Positions 1 through 9,807 are shown, counted from the stretch's first letter. The stretch is DNA of 64,000 nt from Helicobacter pylori (GCA_008032955.1 CP032046.1:62001-126000); one strand, 5' to 3'. Notes: generated from the sequence alone by a model not told the origin. Numbers and translations are program-made.

Positions 1-2
1 TT

Positions 3-827
3 GAGATTTTTTACCGGTGGAAAAAGTTTAGGGTAGAGTGGTTTAGCACCTTTGGAAGGGCTTTAGCTAATGAGCAATATATTAGGGATTTTTACGCCCC
101 TGTCAATTACAAGCAAAAAACCAACTACGGCATGCACAATTTCAACCTCATTTATGAAAATAAATACATTAGGATCGCGCCTTTTATTTGGTTTTACCCT
201 AAAAATTTTAACGCTCCTGGATTTGAAATCACCCATGACACAAAATCTTATTGGAAATCTCTTTGGCGCATCCAAACGACTTTTTACGCATGGTTTCCTC
301 TCTATAGCGATTATTTGTCTAAAGATTATTACAGAGCCTCTTTAGTGGGTAAAAAAAGCGCGGCTTTGTTTGTGTTTCAAAGAGTGCATTTCCGCTCTTA
401 TCGTTTTGGCTGGAGCGTGTATAAGAATTTTGGGAACGCGAGCGTTCAATTAGGTTGGAATGGCTCGCCAGCGGATCCTTTTTACGACACTAAAGATGAC
501 ACCCCTTATGAAGACGCTTATTCCAATTTTTACAACGCTAATTCCATAACGATTAACGCTTTTGTAGGAAAGAGCATTAAAAACCTTTTGGTGCAATTGT
601 ATGGGAAATTGACTTATTCCCCAAGGGCTGATTCGCAAAGCTTAGGGGTTACTCTCAAATATAATATTAAAAAACATATCTATTTAATGTTAACGCTTAA
701 TGGCTATCAGATCACGATGCATAAGGGTTATAAGGTAGGGTTTTTTACAAGCGGTTACAACCCTGATTTCGCTCAAACCATTCAAGATAGAAGCTATTTT
801 ATGAGCTCTATGAGTTATCGTTTTTAA
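3..827 (+). CDS. hofA: HofA-family outer membrane protein, C-terminal part (5' end outside window)
   Basis: The reading frame is open from base 3 to the TAA at 825-827, so the window starts inside the gene; the first in-frame ATG at 132 is internal. The visible ~274 residues are rich in aromatic residues and alternating polar/hydrophobic strands (for example the region reading NLIYENKYIRIAPFIWFYP). They end in SMSYRF, and a terminal Phe is the usual signal of a Gram-negative outer-membrane beta-barrel. Position next to htpG matches HP0209, the Hof-family protein HofA. This family is presumed to form outer-membrane barrels, but the transported substrate is unknown. Family assignment rests on remembered synteny and barrel character. 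Confidence 0.72.
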   Translation, partial: EIFYRWKKFRVEWFSTFGRALANEQYIRDFYAPVNYKQKTNYGMHNFNLIYENKYIRIAPFIWFYPKNFNAPGFEITHDTKSYWKSLWRIQTTFYAWFPLYSDYLSKDYYRASLVGKKSAALFVFQRVHFRSYRFGWSVYKNFGNASVQLGWNGSPADPFYDTKDDTPYEDAYSNFYNANSITINAFVGKSIKNLLVQLYGKLTYSPRADSQSLGVTLKYNIKKHIYLMLTLNGYQITMHKGYKVGFFTSGYNPDFAQTIQDRSYFMSSMSYRF

Positions 828-893
828 GGAATTAAACATCCTTTCATGTGATTTTTAAGCCATAGCATGCCCCTTTTAAGCGCGCTTTTATTG

Positions 894-899
894 TATAAT
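894..899 (+). promoter_or_regulatory. -10 box of htpG
   Basis: TATAAT preceded by TG lies 31 bases upstream of the htpG ATG, in an AT-rich stretch. This is the H. pylori sigma-80 consensus, which typically has no strong -35. The predicted transcript would start near 906, leaving a short leader that contains the AAAGGA ribosome site. Confidence 0.6.
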
Positions 900-929
900 C
901 TTAAAAATTTTATTAAAGGAAAAAGTTCA

Positions 930-2795
930 ATGTCTAATCAAGAATACACCTTTCAAACTGAAATCAACCAGCTTTTGGATTTGATGATCCACTCTTTGTA
1001 TTCCAATAAAGAGATTTTTTTAAGGGAGTTGATTTCTAACGCGAGCGACGCTTTGGATAAACTGAATTATTTGATGCTAACCGATGAGAAATTAAAAGGA
1101 CTCAATACCACGCCTAGCATTCATTTGAGTTTTGATAGCCAGAAAAAAACCTTAACGATTAAAGATAATGGTATAGGCATGGATAAAAACGATCTCATTG
1201 AGCATTTAGGCACGATCGCTAAATCAGGCACGAAGAGTTTTTTGAGCGCTTTGAGTGGGGATAAGAAAAAAGATAGTGCACTGATTGGCCAGTTTGGTGT
1301 GGGCTTTTATTCGGCGTTCATGGTAGCGAGTAAGATTGTCGTTCAAACCAAAAAAGTTACCAGCGAGCAAGCTTATGCATGGGTGAGCGATGGTAAGGGC
1401 AAGTTTGAAATCAGCGAATGCGTCAAAGAGGAGCAAGGCACAGAAATCACCCTCTTTTTAAAAGATGAAGATTCTCATTTTGCGAGCCGTTGGGAGATTG
1501 ATAGCATTGTTAAAAAGTATTCTGAGCATATCCCTTTCCCTATTTTTTTAACTTACACCGATACAAAAATGGAAGGCGAAGGGGATCATAAAAAAGAAGT
1601 TAAAGAAGAAAAATGCGAGCAAATCAATCAAGCGAGCGCTTTATGGAAAATGAATAAGAGCGAATTGAAAGAAAAGGATTACAAAGACTTTTACCAATCG
1701 TTTGCGCATGACAACAGCGAGCCTTTAAGCTATATCCACAATAAAGTGGAAGGCTCTTTAGAATACACAACGCTTTTTTACATCCCTAGCAAAGCGCCCT
1801 TTGATTTGTTCAGGGTGGATTATAAAAGCGGGGTCAAACTTTATGTTAAAAGGGTGTTTATCACTGATGATGACAAAGAATTGTTGCCGTCTTATTTGAG
1901 GTTTGTTAAAGGCGTGATTGACAGCGAAGATTTGCCCTTGAACGTGAGCCGTGAAATCTTACAGCAGAATAAGATTTTAGCCAATATCCGTTCGGCTTCA
2001 GTGAAAAAGATTTTAAGCGAGATTGAAAGGCTGAGCAAGGATAACAAAAATTACCATAAATTCTATGAGCCTTTCGGGAAAGTGTTAAAAGAAGGTTTGT
2101 ATGGGGATTTTGAAAACAAAGAAAAACTTTTAGAATTGTTGAGATTTTATTCCAAAAACAAAGGAGAATGGATTTCTTTAAAAGAATACAAAGAAAATTT
2201 AAAAGAAAACCAAAAAAGCATTTACTACCTTTTAGGCGAAAATTTAGACTTATTAAAAGCGTCCCCCATTTTGGAAAAATACGCTCAAAAAGGCTATGAT
2301 GTTTTGTTGTTGAGCGATGAAATTGATGCGTTTGTGATGCCAGGCGTGAATGAATACGATAAAACGCCCTTTAGAGACGCTAGCCATAGCGAGAGCCTAA
2401 AAGAGCTTGGTTTGGCAGAAATCCATGATGAGGTGAAAGATCAGTTTAAAGATTTAATCAAAGCGTTTGAAGAAAATCTTAAAGATGAGATTAAAGGCGT
2501 AGAGCTTTCTAATCATCTCACTTCAGCGGTGGCTTTAATAGGCGATGAACAAAATGCGATGATGGCTAATTGGATGCGTCAAATGGGGCAAAGCGTGCCT
2601 GAAAGCAAGAAAACTTTAGAATTAAACCCTAACCATGCGATTTTGCAAAAACTCTTAAAATGCGAAGATAAAGAGCAGTTGAGCGCTTTTATCTGGTTGC
2701 TTTATGATGGGGCGAAGCTTTTAGAAAAAGGGGCTTTAAAAGACGCTAAAAGCTTTAACGAGCGTTTAAATAGCGTGCTGTTGAAAGCGTTGTAG
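930..2795 (+). CDS. htpG: HtpG, Hsp90-family chaperone
   Basis: A 621-residue bacterial Hsp90, the usual length for the family. It is a cytosolic, ATP-driven dimeric chaperone. The N-terminal GHKL ATPase is clear: FLRELISNASDALDKL (the conserved E and N that handle ATP and Mg), DNGIGM, and GQFGVGFYSAFMV. The middle domain holds VKRVFITD and LPLNVSREILQQ. The start was placed at the ATG at 930 because AAAGGA at 915-920 lies nine bases upstream; an in-frame ATG at 867 lies upstream of the -10 box and would give an unrelated 21-residue extension. It appears monocistronic, with its own TATAAT box and a hairpin just after the stop. Confidence 0.96.
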   Translation: MSNQEYTFQTEINQLLDLMIHSLYSNKEIFLRELISNASDALDKLNYLMLTDEKLKGLNTTPSIHLSFDSQKKTLTIKDNGIGMDKNDLIEHLGTIAKSGTKSFLSALSGDKKKDSALIGQFGVGFYSAFMVASKIVVQTKKVTSEQAYAWVSDGKGKFEISECVKEEQGTEITLFLKDEDSHFASRWEIDSIVKKYSEHIPFPIFLTYTDTKMEGEGDHKKEVKEEKCEQINQASALWKMNKSELKEKDYKDFYQSFAHDNSEPLSYIHNKVEGSLEYTTLFYIPSKAPFDLFRVDYKSGVKLYVKRVFITDDDKELLPSYLRFVKGVIDSEDLPLNVSREILQQNKILANIRSASVKKILSEIERLSKDNKNYHKFYEPFGKVLKEGLYGDFENKEKLLELLRFYSKNKGEWISLKEYKENLKENQKSIYYLLGENLDLLKASPILEKYAQKGYDVLLLSDEIDAFVMPGVNEYDKTPFRDASHSESLKELGLAEIHDEVKDQFKDLIKAFEENLKDEIKGVELSNHLTSAVALIGDEQNAMMANWMRQMGQSVPESKKTLELNPNHAILQKLLKCEDKEQLSAFIWLLYDGAKLLEKGALKDAKSFNERLNSVLLKAL

Positions 2796-2799
2796 GAAA

Positions 2800-2818
2800 A
2801 AACCCTTTTTTAGGGTTT
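2800..2818. terminator. Hairpin after htpG, possibly bidirectional
   Basis: AAACCCT, a T5 loop and AGGGTTT form a 7-bp stem five bases after the htpG stop. Read leftward, the stem is followed by T residues, so it could also stop leftward transcripts from hcpA. Read rightward the T-tract is weak. Confidence 0.5.
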
Positions 2819-2900
2819 GAATAAAAATGCTTTTAAACCTTTCAAACACTAATCTCAAAACGGTGTTTGGAATGAATGGGTTCGATAAAAGCCTTTTATG

Positions 2901-2915
2901 ATCATTAAAAATGAT
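2901..2915. promoter_or_regulatory. Inverted repeat ATCATT-AAA-AATGAT, copy 1 of a shared palindromic 20-mer
   Basis: Perfect 6-bp arms around an AAA centre, lying between the convergent htpG and hcpA genes. The complementary strand of 2901-2920 reads GAATAATCATTTTTAATGAT, identical over 20 bases to 11728-11747. AT-rich palindromes of this kind resemble Fur or NikR operators of H. pylori, but this copy is downstream of both flanking genes, so an operator role is doubtful. Confidence 0.35.
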
Positions 2916-2999
2916 TATTCTGTAGGGTTTATGTTTTCCTTAAAATATAAAAAGCGTAAAAGCTAGATAAACGCAGCCTTTAGCTTAACTTCATTAAAA

Positions 3000-3752
3000 C
3001 TAAAGTTCTATTTTTAATTCCTTGAGAGCGTCGCATGCTTCTTTAACGCTTGATTTGCAACCTTTTTTAAAGTTTTCTACCGCTTGCTTTTCGTCCTTTG
3101 CTGTGCCTTGGGCGTTGTATTGCATAACCCCTAAATTATAACACCCCCTGCCATCTTTTAACTCGCATGCTTTAGAATAACGAACGATAGCCTCCTTAAA
3201 ATTCTTTGCTACACCATACATGTATCCTGCATTAATGCACCCGGGGCTGTCTTTTAAATCGCAAGCTTTTTCATACAAATCAAGAGCCTTTCTTAAATCC
3301 TTAGGCGTGCCTACGCCATAATGGTGTAAGCTTCCTAAGACTGTACACCCTTCAGCATGGTTCAATTCACAAGATTTAGAGTAATATTGTGAGGCTTTTT
3401 TGGCGTCTTTAGAAACGCCTTGTCCGTTATAGTATAAATTGCCTAGCAAGCGGCACCCATAACCATCATTTAATTCACAACCTTGAGTGTAAAATTGAAT
3501 GGCTTTTTTCAAGTCTTTTCCCACTCCTTTCCCTTCTTCATAGAACGCCCCTAAAAAAACACACCCAAAACCTTCTTTTAACTCACACGCTTTTTCAAAA
3601 TGCGTTTTAGCTTGAGCGAAATCTTGCTTCTTTGTGCTCTCTATACCTAAATTCACAAGCTCTTTAGCGTCTGGCTCTGCCATTAACCCTCTCAAACACA
3701 ATGCGCCCAAACACAAGACCCTAAAAAGGGTTTTTTGAACACTTCCTGGCAT
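3000..3752 (-). CDS. hcpA: HcpA, secreted Sel1-repeat cysteine-rich protein
   Basis: A 250-residue protein with a signal peptide (basic start, [17 protein letters not shown], cleavage near AEPDA) and six Sel1-like repeats of about 36 residues. Each repeat carries a pair of cysteines (patterns such as [30 protein letters not shown]), which in Hcp proteins are disulfide-bonded within the repeat. Family members are secreted; HcpA is reported to stimulate innate immune cells and an Hcp paralogue binds beta-lactams. The ATG at 3752 was chosen because AGGAG lies seven bases upstream; an in-frame codon at 3800 gives an unrelated extension. It is monocistronic and convergent with htpG. Confidence 0.92.
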   Translation of the reverse strand: MPGSVQKTLFRVLCLGALCLRGLMAEPDAKELVNLGIESTKKQDFAQAKTHFEKACELKEGFGCVFLGAFYEEGKGVGKDLKKAIQFYTQGCELNDGYGCRLLGNLYYNGQGVSKDAKKASQYYSKSCELNHAEGCTVLGSLHHYGVGTPKDLRKALDLYEKACDLKDSPGCINAGYMYGVAKNFKEAIVRYSKACELKDGRGCYNLGVMQYNAQGTAKDEKQAVENFKKGCKSSVKEACDALKELKIEL

Positions 3753-3840
3753 GATATATCTCCTATTATAAAAAATGTGATCCCTTATAATTGTAACCAA
3801 ATATTGATGACTAAAGCCTTATTGAACCTTTATTGATGAG

Positions 3841-3969
3841 ATGAAGAAAAAAATTATTTTTCTTTTAACTGCGTGTTGTTTGAGCCTAATTGCTATGCTA
3901 AAAGGGATACTTCTAAAGATAGGGCTTAAAAGAGTTTGTTTTAAAAAGTTGATTGAGCCACCCCTTTAA
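3841..3969 (+). pseudogene. Relic of a small secreted-protein gene (signal peptide only)
   Basis: A 42-codon reading frame starts MKKKIIFLLTACCLSLIA, a textbook signal-peptide core, and then runs into sequence with no recognisable fold. Shifting one base after the signal core gives IAYAKRDTSKDRA followed by a stop, with AYA a good signal-peptidase site. This suggests an old exported-protein gene decayed by indels. There is no good ribosome site. It sits in the 458-base gap between hcpA and dapE, where no intact gene is visible. It could be chance; a coding origin is inferred only from the signal-peptide-like start. Confidence 0.35.
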
Positions 3970-4102
3970 GAGTGGCTTGGTAAAAGCCCTTAAGAATTTA
4001 ATTTTTGGAAAGGTTTCTTTATTACAAATGGAACAAAAAGGGGCAAAAAGACTATAGCAAGCTTTGGTTACTTTGTCAAGCATGACCCCACTCTTATAAG
4101 GC

Positions 4103-4108
4103 TATAAT
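4103..4108 (+). promoter_or_regulatory. TATAAT box pointing toward the 3' end of dapE
   Basis: GGCTATAATAAATGG contains a consensus -10 on the + strand about 110 bases before the end of dapE, which is on the opposite strand. Nothing convincing is encoded downstream, so if active it would make an antisense or short untranslated RNA. The rest of the gap shows no other feature beyond the relic at 3841. Confidence 0.3.
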
Positions 4109-4210
4109 AAATGGATACTGGAATGCTAAAGCTTGAGTTGGTTTGGTGGTTTTTATCAGCGAAAAAGGCGTTGGTATTAAAAATAAAACCCTTACGCCAA
4201 AACTCCCCAT

Positions 4211-5376
4211 TCATTTCTCGCTTAAATCCTCTAAAACCCCCAAAAACACTTTTTCCAAAAGCTCTAATTCCTTCAAGCTCACCCTTTCATCAACGGCATG
4301 GATTCTGTCATTAATGGCGCCAAACTCCACCACTTCTATGCCATGAGCGCTAAAAAATCGCGCATCGCTCGTGCCGCCTTTGGTGTTTAAAAGGGGGGTG
4401 GTGCGGCATGTTTTTAAAATATTTTCTTGTAAAACGCTGGTAAGCTTTGAATGAGAAGCCGTGATGAAAGGCGAACTGCTTGATTCTAATTCTAAAGTAT
4501 AAGGCAAATCTTTCAAAACCTTTTCTAAATATTCTTTCAAACTCTCTTGGGTGGTTTTTAAAGAATGGCGCGCATTAAAGGTAATTTCTACGCTCCCTGG
4601 TGTCACATTATTAGCCCCTAACCCTGCATGCAAGTTGGTGATGACTAATTTTGAAGGGTCAAAACACTCATCGCCATTGTCTAAATGAACTCCTGAAATG
4701 AGAGGCAAAACCGAAGCGAGCGTATCAATAGGGTTTTGGCATTTTTGCGGGTAAGCCACATGCCCTTGAATGCCTTTTAAAATGAGTTTGCCATTAATGG
4801 AGCCTCTTCGGCCAATTTTGATGCTATCGCCTAAGACTTTTTCGCAAGTGGGTTCAGCCACAATCGCCATATGGGGCAGCAAATCCTTTTCTTTGAGTTT
4901 TTCTAGCATGAGTTTTGTGCCAAAAATCCCTGGCCCTTCTTCATCGCTCGTGAGTAAAATAGAAAGCAAAAAAGGGGTTTTAGGGTTAAAATTTAAACTC
5001 GCGCTCAAAAACGCCCCCACGCCCCCTTTCATGTCTTGCGCCCCACGGCCGTATAAAAACCCTTCTTTAATAATGGGTTTAAAGGGATCGCTTTGCCAAT
5101 TGTTTCCAGGAGGCACGACATCAATATGCCCTGCAAAGCAAAAATGCAAGGGTTTGGTATCCTCTTTTGCATGTTCTTTTTTTGCATGCTTTTCTTCTGC
5201 ATGATCTTTGAGGGGGTTAAAAATGCGGTATAAAAAAGGTTTTTCACGCCATTTTCCCCACACTCTAGGGTTTTAAAAGTGGGAAAAAGCGATTTAATGT
5301 ATTCAAAAATACCGCATTCTTTGGGCGTAATGGTGGGGTAGCTGATGAGTTTTTGGGTGATTTCTAAAGCGTTCAT
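4211..5376 (-). pseudogene. dapE: DapE, succinyl-diaminopimelate desuccinylase, interrupted by a one-base frameshift
   Basis: DapE hydrolyses N-succinyl-LL-diaminopimelate in lysine and peptidoglycan-precursor synthesis. The first ~50 residues (MNALEITQKLISYPTITPKE...) lie in one frame from the ATG at 5376. Everything from [14 protein letters not shown] onward lies in another frame and runs to 4211, with M20 metallopeptidase motifs [29 protein letters not shown] and the C-terminal GGTSDARF. The break falls at an A6 run at 5232-5237 (T6 on the coding strand); one extra T would restore VKNLFLYRIF and a full-length protein of about 388 residues. The gene follows mnmG by 10 bases in one operon. 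dapE is reported to be needed for growth without added diaminopimelate, so true loss is unlikely. Phase variation, slippage or a sequencing error are the alternatives. Confidence 0.85.
5159..5203 (-). repeat. Three 15-base tandem units in the dapE linker
   Basis: Three consecutive 15-base units, each with CATGCA on the coding strand, encode [10 protein letters not shown] and HAKED. They form a charged linker just before the FAGHIDVV catalytic segment. Whole-codon units mean copy changes would lengthen or shorten the linker without breaking the frame. Confidence 0.75.
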
Positions 5377-5386
5377 TAAAAATCCT

Positions 5387-7252
5387 TTAAGAGTTTTTCC
5401 GCAAATGGATATACAAATGCAAAACGTCTAAATTCGCCGGGGTGATCCCACTGATTTCTGAAGCTTCAAAAAGGCTTTTGGGGCGGAATTTTTCTAACTT
5501 TTCTACCGCTTCTAAGCTAAGGCCTGGAATGCCTTTAAACACAAAATGTTTAGGGATAGACACCTTGAGCATGCTATCCATTTTAGCGATATTTTCGTGT
5601 TGCTTTTCAATATAAATATTATACTTGCATTCAATTTTGATTTGCTCTAAAACCCGCTCATTCAAGGGGGCTAAAAAGCTAAAAAAGGAGCGCATTTTTT
5701 CTAAATTAAAACTATCGCGCGCTAAAAGACTGACGCCATCAACCTTGTCATTGATAGGGTTTTCATCTAATTCACTCAAGCGTTTTAACGCTTCTTTGCT
5801 AGGGGTAAGGACGCATTCTTTAAGGCGTTTCAAGTTTTCTTGTATTGCTTGTTGGTCTTTTTTTAATTCTTTATAAAAATATTCTTCCATAAGCCCTAAA
5901 CGATAGGCATGTTCGCCTAATCTAAAAAGCGTGTTGTCTTCTCTTAAAAGCAAGCGGTATTCGGCCCGGCTGGTAAACATTCTGTAAGGCTCATTCGTGC
6001 CTTTAGTAACCAAATCATCAATCAAAACGCCGATATAGGCTTCATTGCGCTTTAAAATAAAGGGGGCTTGATTCTTTAGGGCTAACACCGCATTAATCCC
6101 AGCCATAAGCCCTTGAGCCGCCGCTTCTTCATAGCCGGTAGTCCCATTGATTTGCCCGGCCAAATAAAGCCCTTTGATTTTTTTGGTTTCTAAAGTGTGA
6201 GTCAATTCTGTAGGCTGGATAAAATCATATTCTATCGCATAGCCATAACGCGTGATGAGCGCGTTTTCTAAGCCTTTGATAGAATGGATGACCTTTTCTT
6301 GCACATCTAGGGGCAAAGAGGTGCTTAAGCCGTTGATATAATATTCGCTTTTATGGATGGTTTGAGGCTCTAAAAACAGCTGGTGGCGTTCTTTTTCGCT
6401 GAAGCGGTTGATTTTATCTTCAATGCTAGGGCAATACCTTGGGCCTATGCCTTCAATTTGACCGCTAAATAGGGGGGCTCGGTGGAAATTATCCCTGATG
6501 ATTTGGTGGGTAATAGGGTTAGTGTAAGTGATAAAACATGAGAGTTGGGTGGGGTTAAAATCTTTGGTTTTATAGCTGAAATAGGGAGGGTTTGTGTCCC
6601 CAAAATGCTCTTCTAATCCTTCAAAATCAATGCTATTACCGGCCACTCTTGGGCAAGTGCCGGTTTTTAACCTTTCCACCTTAAAGCCAAGCTCCCTTAA
6701 ATTCAAGGCTAAAGAATTGGAAGCGTTTTCCCCAAAGCGCCCGTTTTGGTTTTGGTGTTCGCCAATATGCACCACCCCTTTTAAAAAAGTGCCTGTGGTG
6801 ATGATCACTTTTTTAGCTCTGTAAGTGTTGTTAATGTTCGTGGTTACGCCCACTACCTCATCGTTTTCAAGGATTAAACTTTCAGTCATTTCTTGAGAGA
6901 CGCTCAAATTAGGGGTGTTTAAAACAAGATTTCTTGCAAAAATGCGGTAAGTATCCATATCAATTTGCGCTCTAGTCCCCCTAACCGCTGGCCCTTTAGA
7001 AGCGTTTAACACACGATATTGCAAACCGCTATGATCTGTAATAATCCCCATAGCCCCCCCTAACACATCCACTTCTTTAGTCAAATGCCCTTTACCCAAG
7101 CCTCCAATAGCTGGATTACAGCTCGCTAAACCGATCGTGTCTATGAGCATGGTGATTAAATGCACTCTAGCTCCCATTTTAGCCGCAATCAAGCTCGCTT
7201 CAATGCCCGCATGCCCCCCACCAACCACTAAAATATCACTTTCTTTTACCAC
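5387..7252 (-). CDS. mnmG: MnmG (GidA), tRNA U34 carboxymethylaminomethyl synthesis flavoprotein
   Basis: At 621 residues it has the normal family length. With MnmE it installs the carboxymethylaminomethyl group on U34 of certain tRNAs, using FAD. The N-terminal dinucleotide-binding motif [11 protein letters not shown] is at residues 9-19, followed by [13 protein letters not shown] and the family signatures YCPSIEDKI and [16 protein letters not shown], and a C-terminal helical domain. The start codon is GTG at 7252 with AGGAAAAA upstream. It is the first gene of a leftward operon with dapE, ten bases downstream. Divergent from the transporter at 7348, with about 95 bases of shared upstream DNA. 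Confidence 0.95.
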   Translation of the reverse strand: MVKESDILVVGGGHAGIEASLIAAKMGARVHLITMLIDTIGLASCNPAIGGLGKGHLTKEVDVLGGAMGIITDHSGLQYRVLNASKGPAVRGTRAQIDMDTYRIFARNLVLNTPNLSVSQEMTESLILENDEVVGVTTNINNTYRAKKVIITTGTFLKGVVHIGEHQNQNGRFGENASNSLALNLRELGFKVERLKTGTCPRVAGNSIDFEGLEEHFGDTNPPYFSYKTKDFNPTQLSCFITYTNPITHQIIRDNFHRAPLFSGQIEGIGPRYCPSIEDKINRFSEKERHQLFLEPQTIHKSEYYINGLSTSLPLDVQEKVIHSIKGLENALITRYGYAIEYDFIQPTELTHTLETKKIKGLYLAGQINGTTGYEEAAAQGLMAGINAVLALKNQAPFILKRNEAYIGVLIDDLVTKGTNEPYRMFTSRAEYRLLLREDNTLFRLGEHAYRLGLMEEYFYKELKKDQQAIQENLKRLKECVLTPSKEALKRLSELDENPINDKVDGVSLLARDSFNLEKMRSFFSFLAPLNERVLEQIKIECKYNIYIEKQHENIAKMDSMLKVSIPKHFVFKGIPGLSLEAVEKLEKFRPKSLFEASEISGITPANLDVLHLYIHLRKNS

Positions 7253-7347
7253 TCTTTTTCCTGTTTTGATTTTATTTTTCTAAAACCCTAGTTTTAAAAA
7301 AGTTTTATTGTAGCATGTAGGTTAGTAATTTTAAAGGGTAAAATAAA

Positions 7348-8994
7348 ATGGAAAATCATTCGCATGCCGATACGAACGCTGATGACAAAAGCACCAAGAT
7401 CGTTCGTTTGTTTGGTCTCATAGGGGGGGCGTTAATCGCGCTCATTATCTATTACGCTTTAGACGCTCAAATGCCTCATATTGTAGAAGAAATCCCCAAG
7501 CTCAGTTCTTTGAATTATAAGGCGATGCCTGTTGTGGCTGGGGTGGCTGTTTTAATGGGGATATGGTGGATGACTGAAGCCATTGACTTGCCTGCAACCG
7601 CGCTTTTACCTTTGGTGCTTTTTAGCGTCTTTAGCGTGGATCAATTCTCTAGCGTTAGCTCTTCTTACGCATCGCCCATTATCTTTCTTTTTATGGGAGG
7701 GTTTATTTTAGCTTTAAGCATGCAAAAATGGAATTTGCACACGCGCATCGCTTTAAGCATTATTTTATTGGTAGGCACAAGCCCTAGGAGGTTGATTTTA
7801 GGTTTCATGATAGCCACAGGATTTCTGTCTATGTGGGTGAGCAATACCGCAACGGCGGTGATGATGTTTCCTGTTGGCATGAGCGTTTTGCAATTAGTCG
7901 CTAAACTTGTGGGTAAAGAAAACGCCTCTAATGCATTCTATCAAAAAGAAGAAATCACCAAAGCGCATGGGGGCATTATGAGTAATATCGTGCATAAGGG
8001 CAAAGATATTACCCAAGTGATTCAAGAAAAGACCACCATTTATCGCACGAATTTCAGTATTTGCTTGATGCTTGGCATCGCTTATGCGGCTTCTATTGGC
8101 TCTTTAGGCACTTTGATTGGCACGCCGCCTAACGCTTTATTAGCCGGCTATATGAAAACCGCTTTCAATATTGAAATTGGTTTCGCTCAGTGGATGGTGT
8201 TTGGGACACCGTTAGCCTTTATCATGCTCATTTTAGCGTGGCTCTTGATCACTTATGCGATTTTCCCTTTAAAGATTAAAGAAATCCCAGGGGGTAAGGA
8301 AGTTATTAGGGTAGAGTTAAAAAAACTAGGCCGTTTGAGTCAGGCGGAAATCTCTGTGGGGGTTCTTTTTATATTAGCGTCTTTAGGGTGGATTTTCTTA
8401 GACACGATTTTAAAATCTTGGGGCATTAAGATAGATAAAATTGATTCCGTGATCGCTATGGGGGTTTCTGCGCTTTTATTCATTTTGCCCGCTAACAATC
8501 AAGGCGATAGGCTCATTGATTGGGGTGTTGCTAAAAAACTCCCTTGGGATGTGTTGCTTTTATTTGGCGGCGGGTTAGCTTTGAGCGCGCAATTTTCTAA
8601 AACCGGGTTGAGCTTGTGGATCGGGCATTTGGTTTCTGGCTTTTCGCATTTACCGGTTTTATTCATCATTGTCATGGTAACTTTAATGGTCATTTTCTTA
8701 ACCGAAGTCACTTCTAACACCGCCACCGCTGCCGCATTTTTGCCGGTGATTGGAGGGGTTGCGATGGGCATGGGTTATGAAAACCACCAAAGCTTGTTAT
8801 TGACCATTCCTGTAGCTTTGAGCGCGACTTGCGCGTTCATGCTCCCTGTGGCCACCCCACCGAATGCGATAGCTTATGGCTCTGGGTATGTTAAAATAAC
8901 GGATATGATTAAAGTCGGCTTGTGGCTTAATTTAGTGGGCGTTGTTTTGATTAGCTCGTTTAGCTATTTTTTAGTTTCGCTGATATTTAATTGA
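7348..8994 (+). CDS. DASS-family sodium/anion (dicarboxylate-type) symporter
   Basis: A 548-residue, strongly hydrophobic inner-membrane protein with about a dozen predicted membrane spans. The divalent anion:Na+ symporter family is indicated by the paired re-entrant motifs SNTATAVMMFP (~residues 170-180) and SNTATAAAFLP (~458-468), each followed by a proline/asparagine element (GTPPNALLAGY and TPPNAIAYGSG). Substrates in the family are C4-dicarboxylates, citrate or sulfate; the substrate here cannot be read from sequence. The ATG at 7348 is preceded by AAAGGG. The N-terminus is cytoplasmic and histidine/aspartate rich (HSHADTNADDK). A G7 run near codon 27 encodes Gly-Gly and is a possible slippage site. 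Corresponds to HP0214. Confidence 0.88.
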   Translation: MENHSHADTNADDKSTKIVRLFGLIGGALIALIIYYALDAQMPHIVEEIPKLSSLNYKAMPVVAGVAVLMGIWWMTEAIDLPATALLPLVLFSVFSVDQFSSVSSSYASPIIFLFMGGFILALSMQKWNLHTRIALSIILLVGTSPRRLILGFMIATGFLSMWVSNTATAVMMFPVGMSVLQLVAKLVGKENASNAFYQKEEITKAHGGIMSNIVHKGKDITQVIQEKTTIYRTNFSICLMLGIAYAASIGSLGTLIGTPPNALLAGYMKTAFNIEIGFAQWMVFGTPLAFIMLILAWLLITYAIFPLKIKEIPGGKEVIRVELKKLGRLSQAEISVGVLFILASLGWIFLDTILKSWGIKIDKIDSVIAMGVSALLFILPANNQGDRLIDWGVAKKLPWDVLLLFGGGLALSAQFSKTGLSLWIGHLVSGFSHLPVLFIIVMVTLMVIFLTEVTSNTATAAAFLPVIGGVAMGMGYENHQSLLLTIPVALSATCAFMLPVATPPNAIAYGSGYVKITDMIKVGLWLNLVGVVLISSFSYFLVSLIFN

Positions 8995-9006
8995 TTAAGG
9001 AAAAAA

Positions 9007-9807
9007 GTGAAAGAAGAGTTATTTAAAGAAAAGTCTCGTTACATTACAGGGGTTGTTTTAATCGTTGTGGCGGGCTTGATTTTGTATGCGGACAATTTGT
9101 TGTTGTTTTGGGCTGTTTTAGGGGGGATTTATGCGGTAGGGTTTTTTGAAGCGTTAAGGTTGTTCCAGGTCAAAGCGGGCTTTAGCTTGTATCTCATTTT
9201 AGTGTTGTCATGGGTAGCGGCGTATTTTAACGGGCATCCTGTAGAATGCGCTCTTATCAGCGCGATGGTCATGGCTAGCGTCATCGCTTATCAAAAAGCG
9301 CACCACAGCGAAGCCATTTTACCCTTTTTATACCCGGGCGTTGGGTTTTTTGCGCTTTTTGGGGTTTATAAGGATTTTGGCGCGGTGGCGATCATCTGGC
9401 TTTTAGTGGTGGTGGTCGCAAGCGATGTGGGGGCGTTTTTTGGAGGCAAGCTTTTAGGCAAAACCCCTTTCACAGCCACTTCACCGAATAAAACCTTAGA
9501 GGGCGCGTTGATTGGCGTTGTTTTAGCGAGCGTTTTAGGATCGTTTGTGGGCATGGGGAAATTGAGCGGAGGCTTTCTTATGGCGCTTTTATTCAGTTTC
9601 TTAATCGCGCTTATGGCGGTGTTTGGGGATTTGTATGAAAGCTATTTGAAAAGAAAAGTTGGGATCAAGGATAGCGGTAAGATTTTACCCGGGCATGGGG
9701 GCGTTTTAGACCGACTGGATTCCATGCTTTTTGGGGCTTTAAGCTTGCATGTGTTGTTGTATTTTTTAGAAGTTTGGAAAGAAACGGCGGTGTTTTTAGG
9801 GGATTGA
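9007..9807 (+). CDS. cdsA: CdsA, phosphatidate cytidylyltransferase
   Basis: A 266-residue multi-spanning membrane enzyme that makes CDP-diacylglycerol from phosphatidic acid and CTP, the branch point to phosphatidylethanolamine and phosphatidylglycerol. The CDS signature is intact near the C-terminus: KVGIKDSGKILPGHGGVLDR then DSM, preceded by SDVGAFFGGKLLGKTPF and SPNKTLEGA. The start codon is GTG at 9007 with TAAGGA seven bases upstream. The stop at 9805-9807 abuts the dxr ATG, so the two genes are translationally coupled. It follows the transporter by only 12 bases and may share its transcript. Confidence 0.94.
   Translation: MKEELFKEKSRYITGVVLIVVAGLILYADNLLLFWAVLGGIYAVGFFEALRLFQVKAGFSLYLILVLSWVAAYFNGHPVECALISAMVMASVIAYQKAHHSEAILPFLYPGVGFFALFGVYKDFGAVAIIWLLVVVVASDVGAFFGGKLLGKTPFTATSPNKTLEGALIGVVLASVLGSFVGMGKLSGGFLMALLFSFLIALMAVFGDLYESYLKRKVGIKDSGKILPGHGGVLDRLDSMLFGALSLHVLLYFLEVWKETAVFLGD

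Noticed and set aside
4111..4346. Two overlapping ~67-codon frames at the dapE 3' end
   Set aside because: They extend into dapE on the other strand and have no protein-like pattern; only the TATAAT upstream is of note.
4770..5204. 144-codon open frame opposite dapE
   Set aside because: Antisense shadow of the DapE catalytic domain, which has clear M20 motifs.
7422..7428. G7 runs in the DASS transporter, dxr, rseP and the deaminase
   Set aside because: Each encodes a Gly-Gly pair, conserved in at least dxr; length is constrained by protein function and the genes are intact, so these are not clear phase switches.
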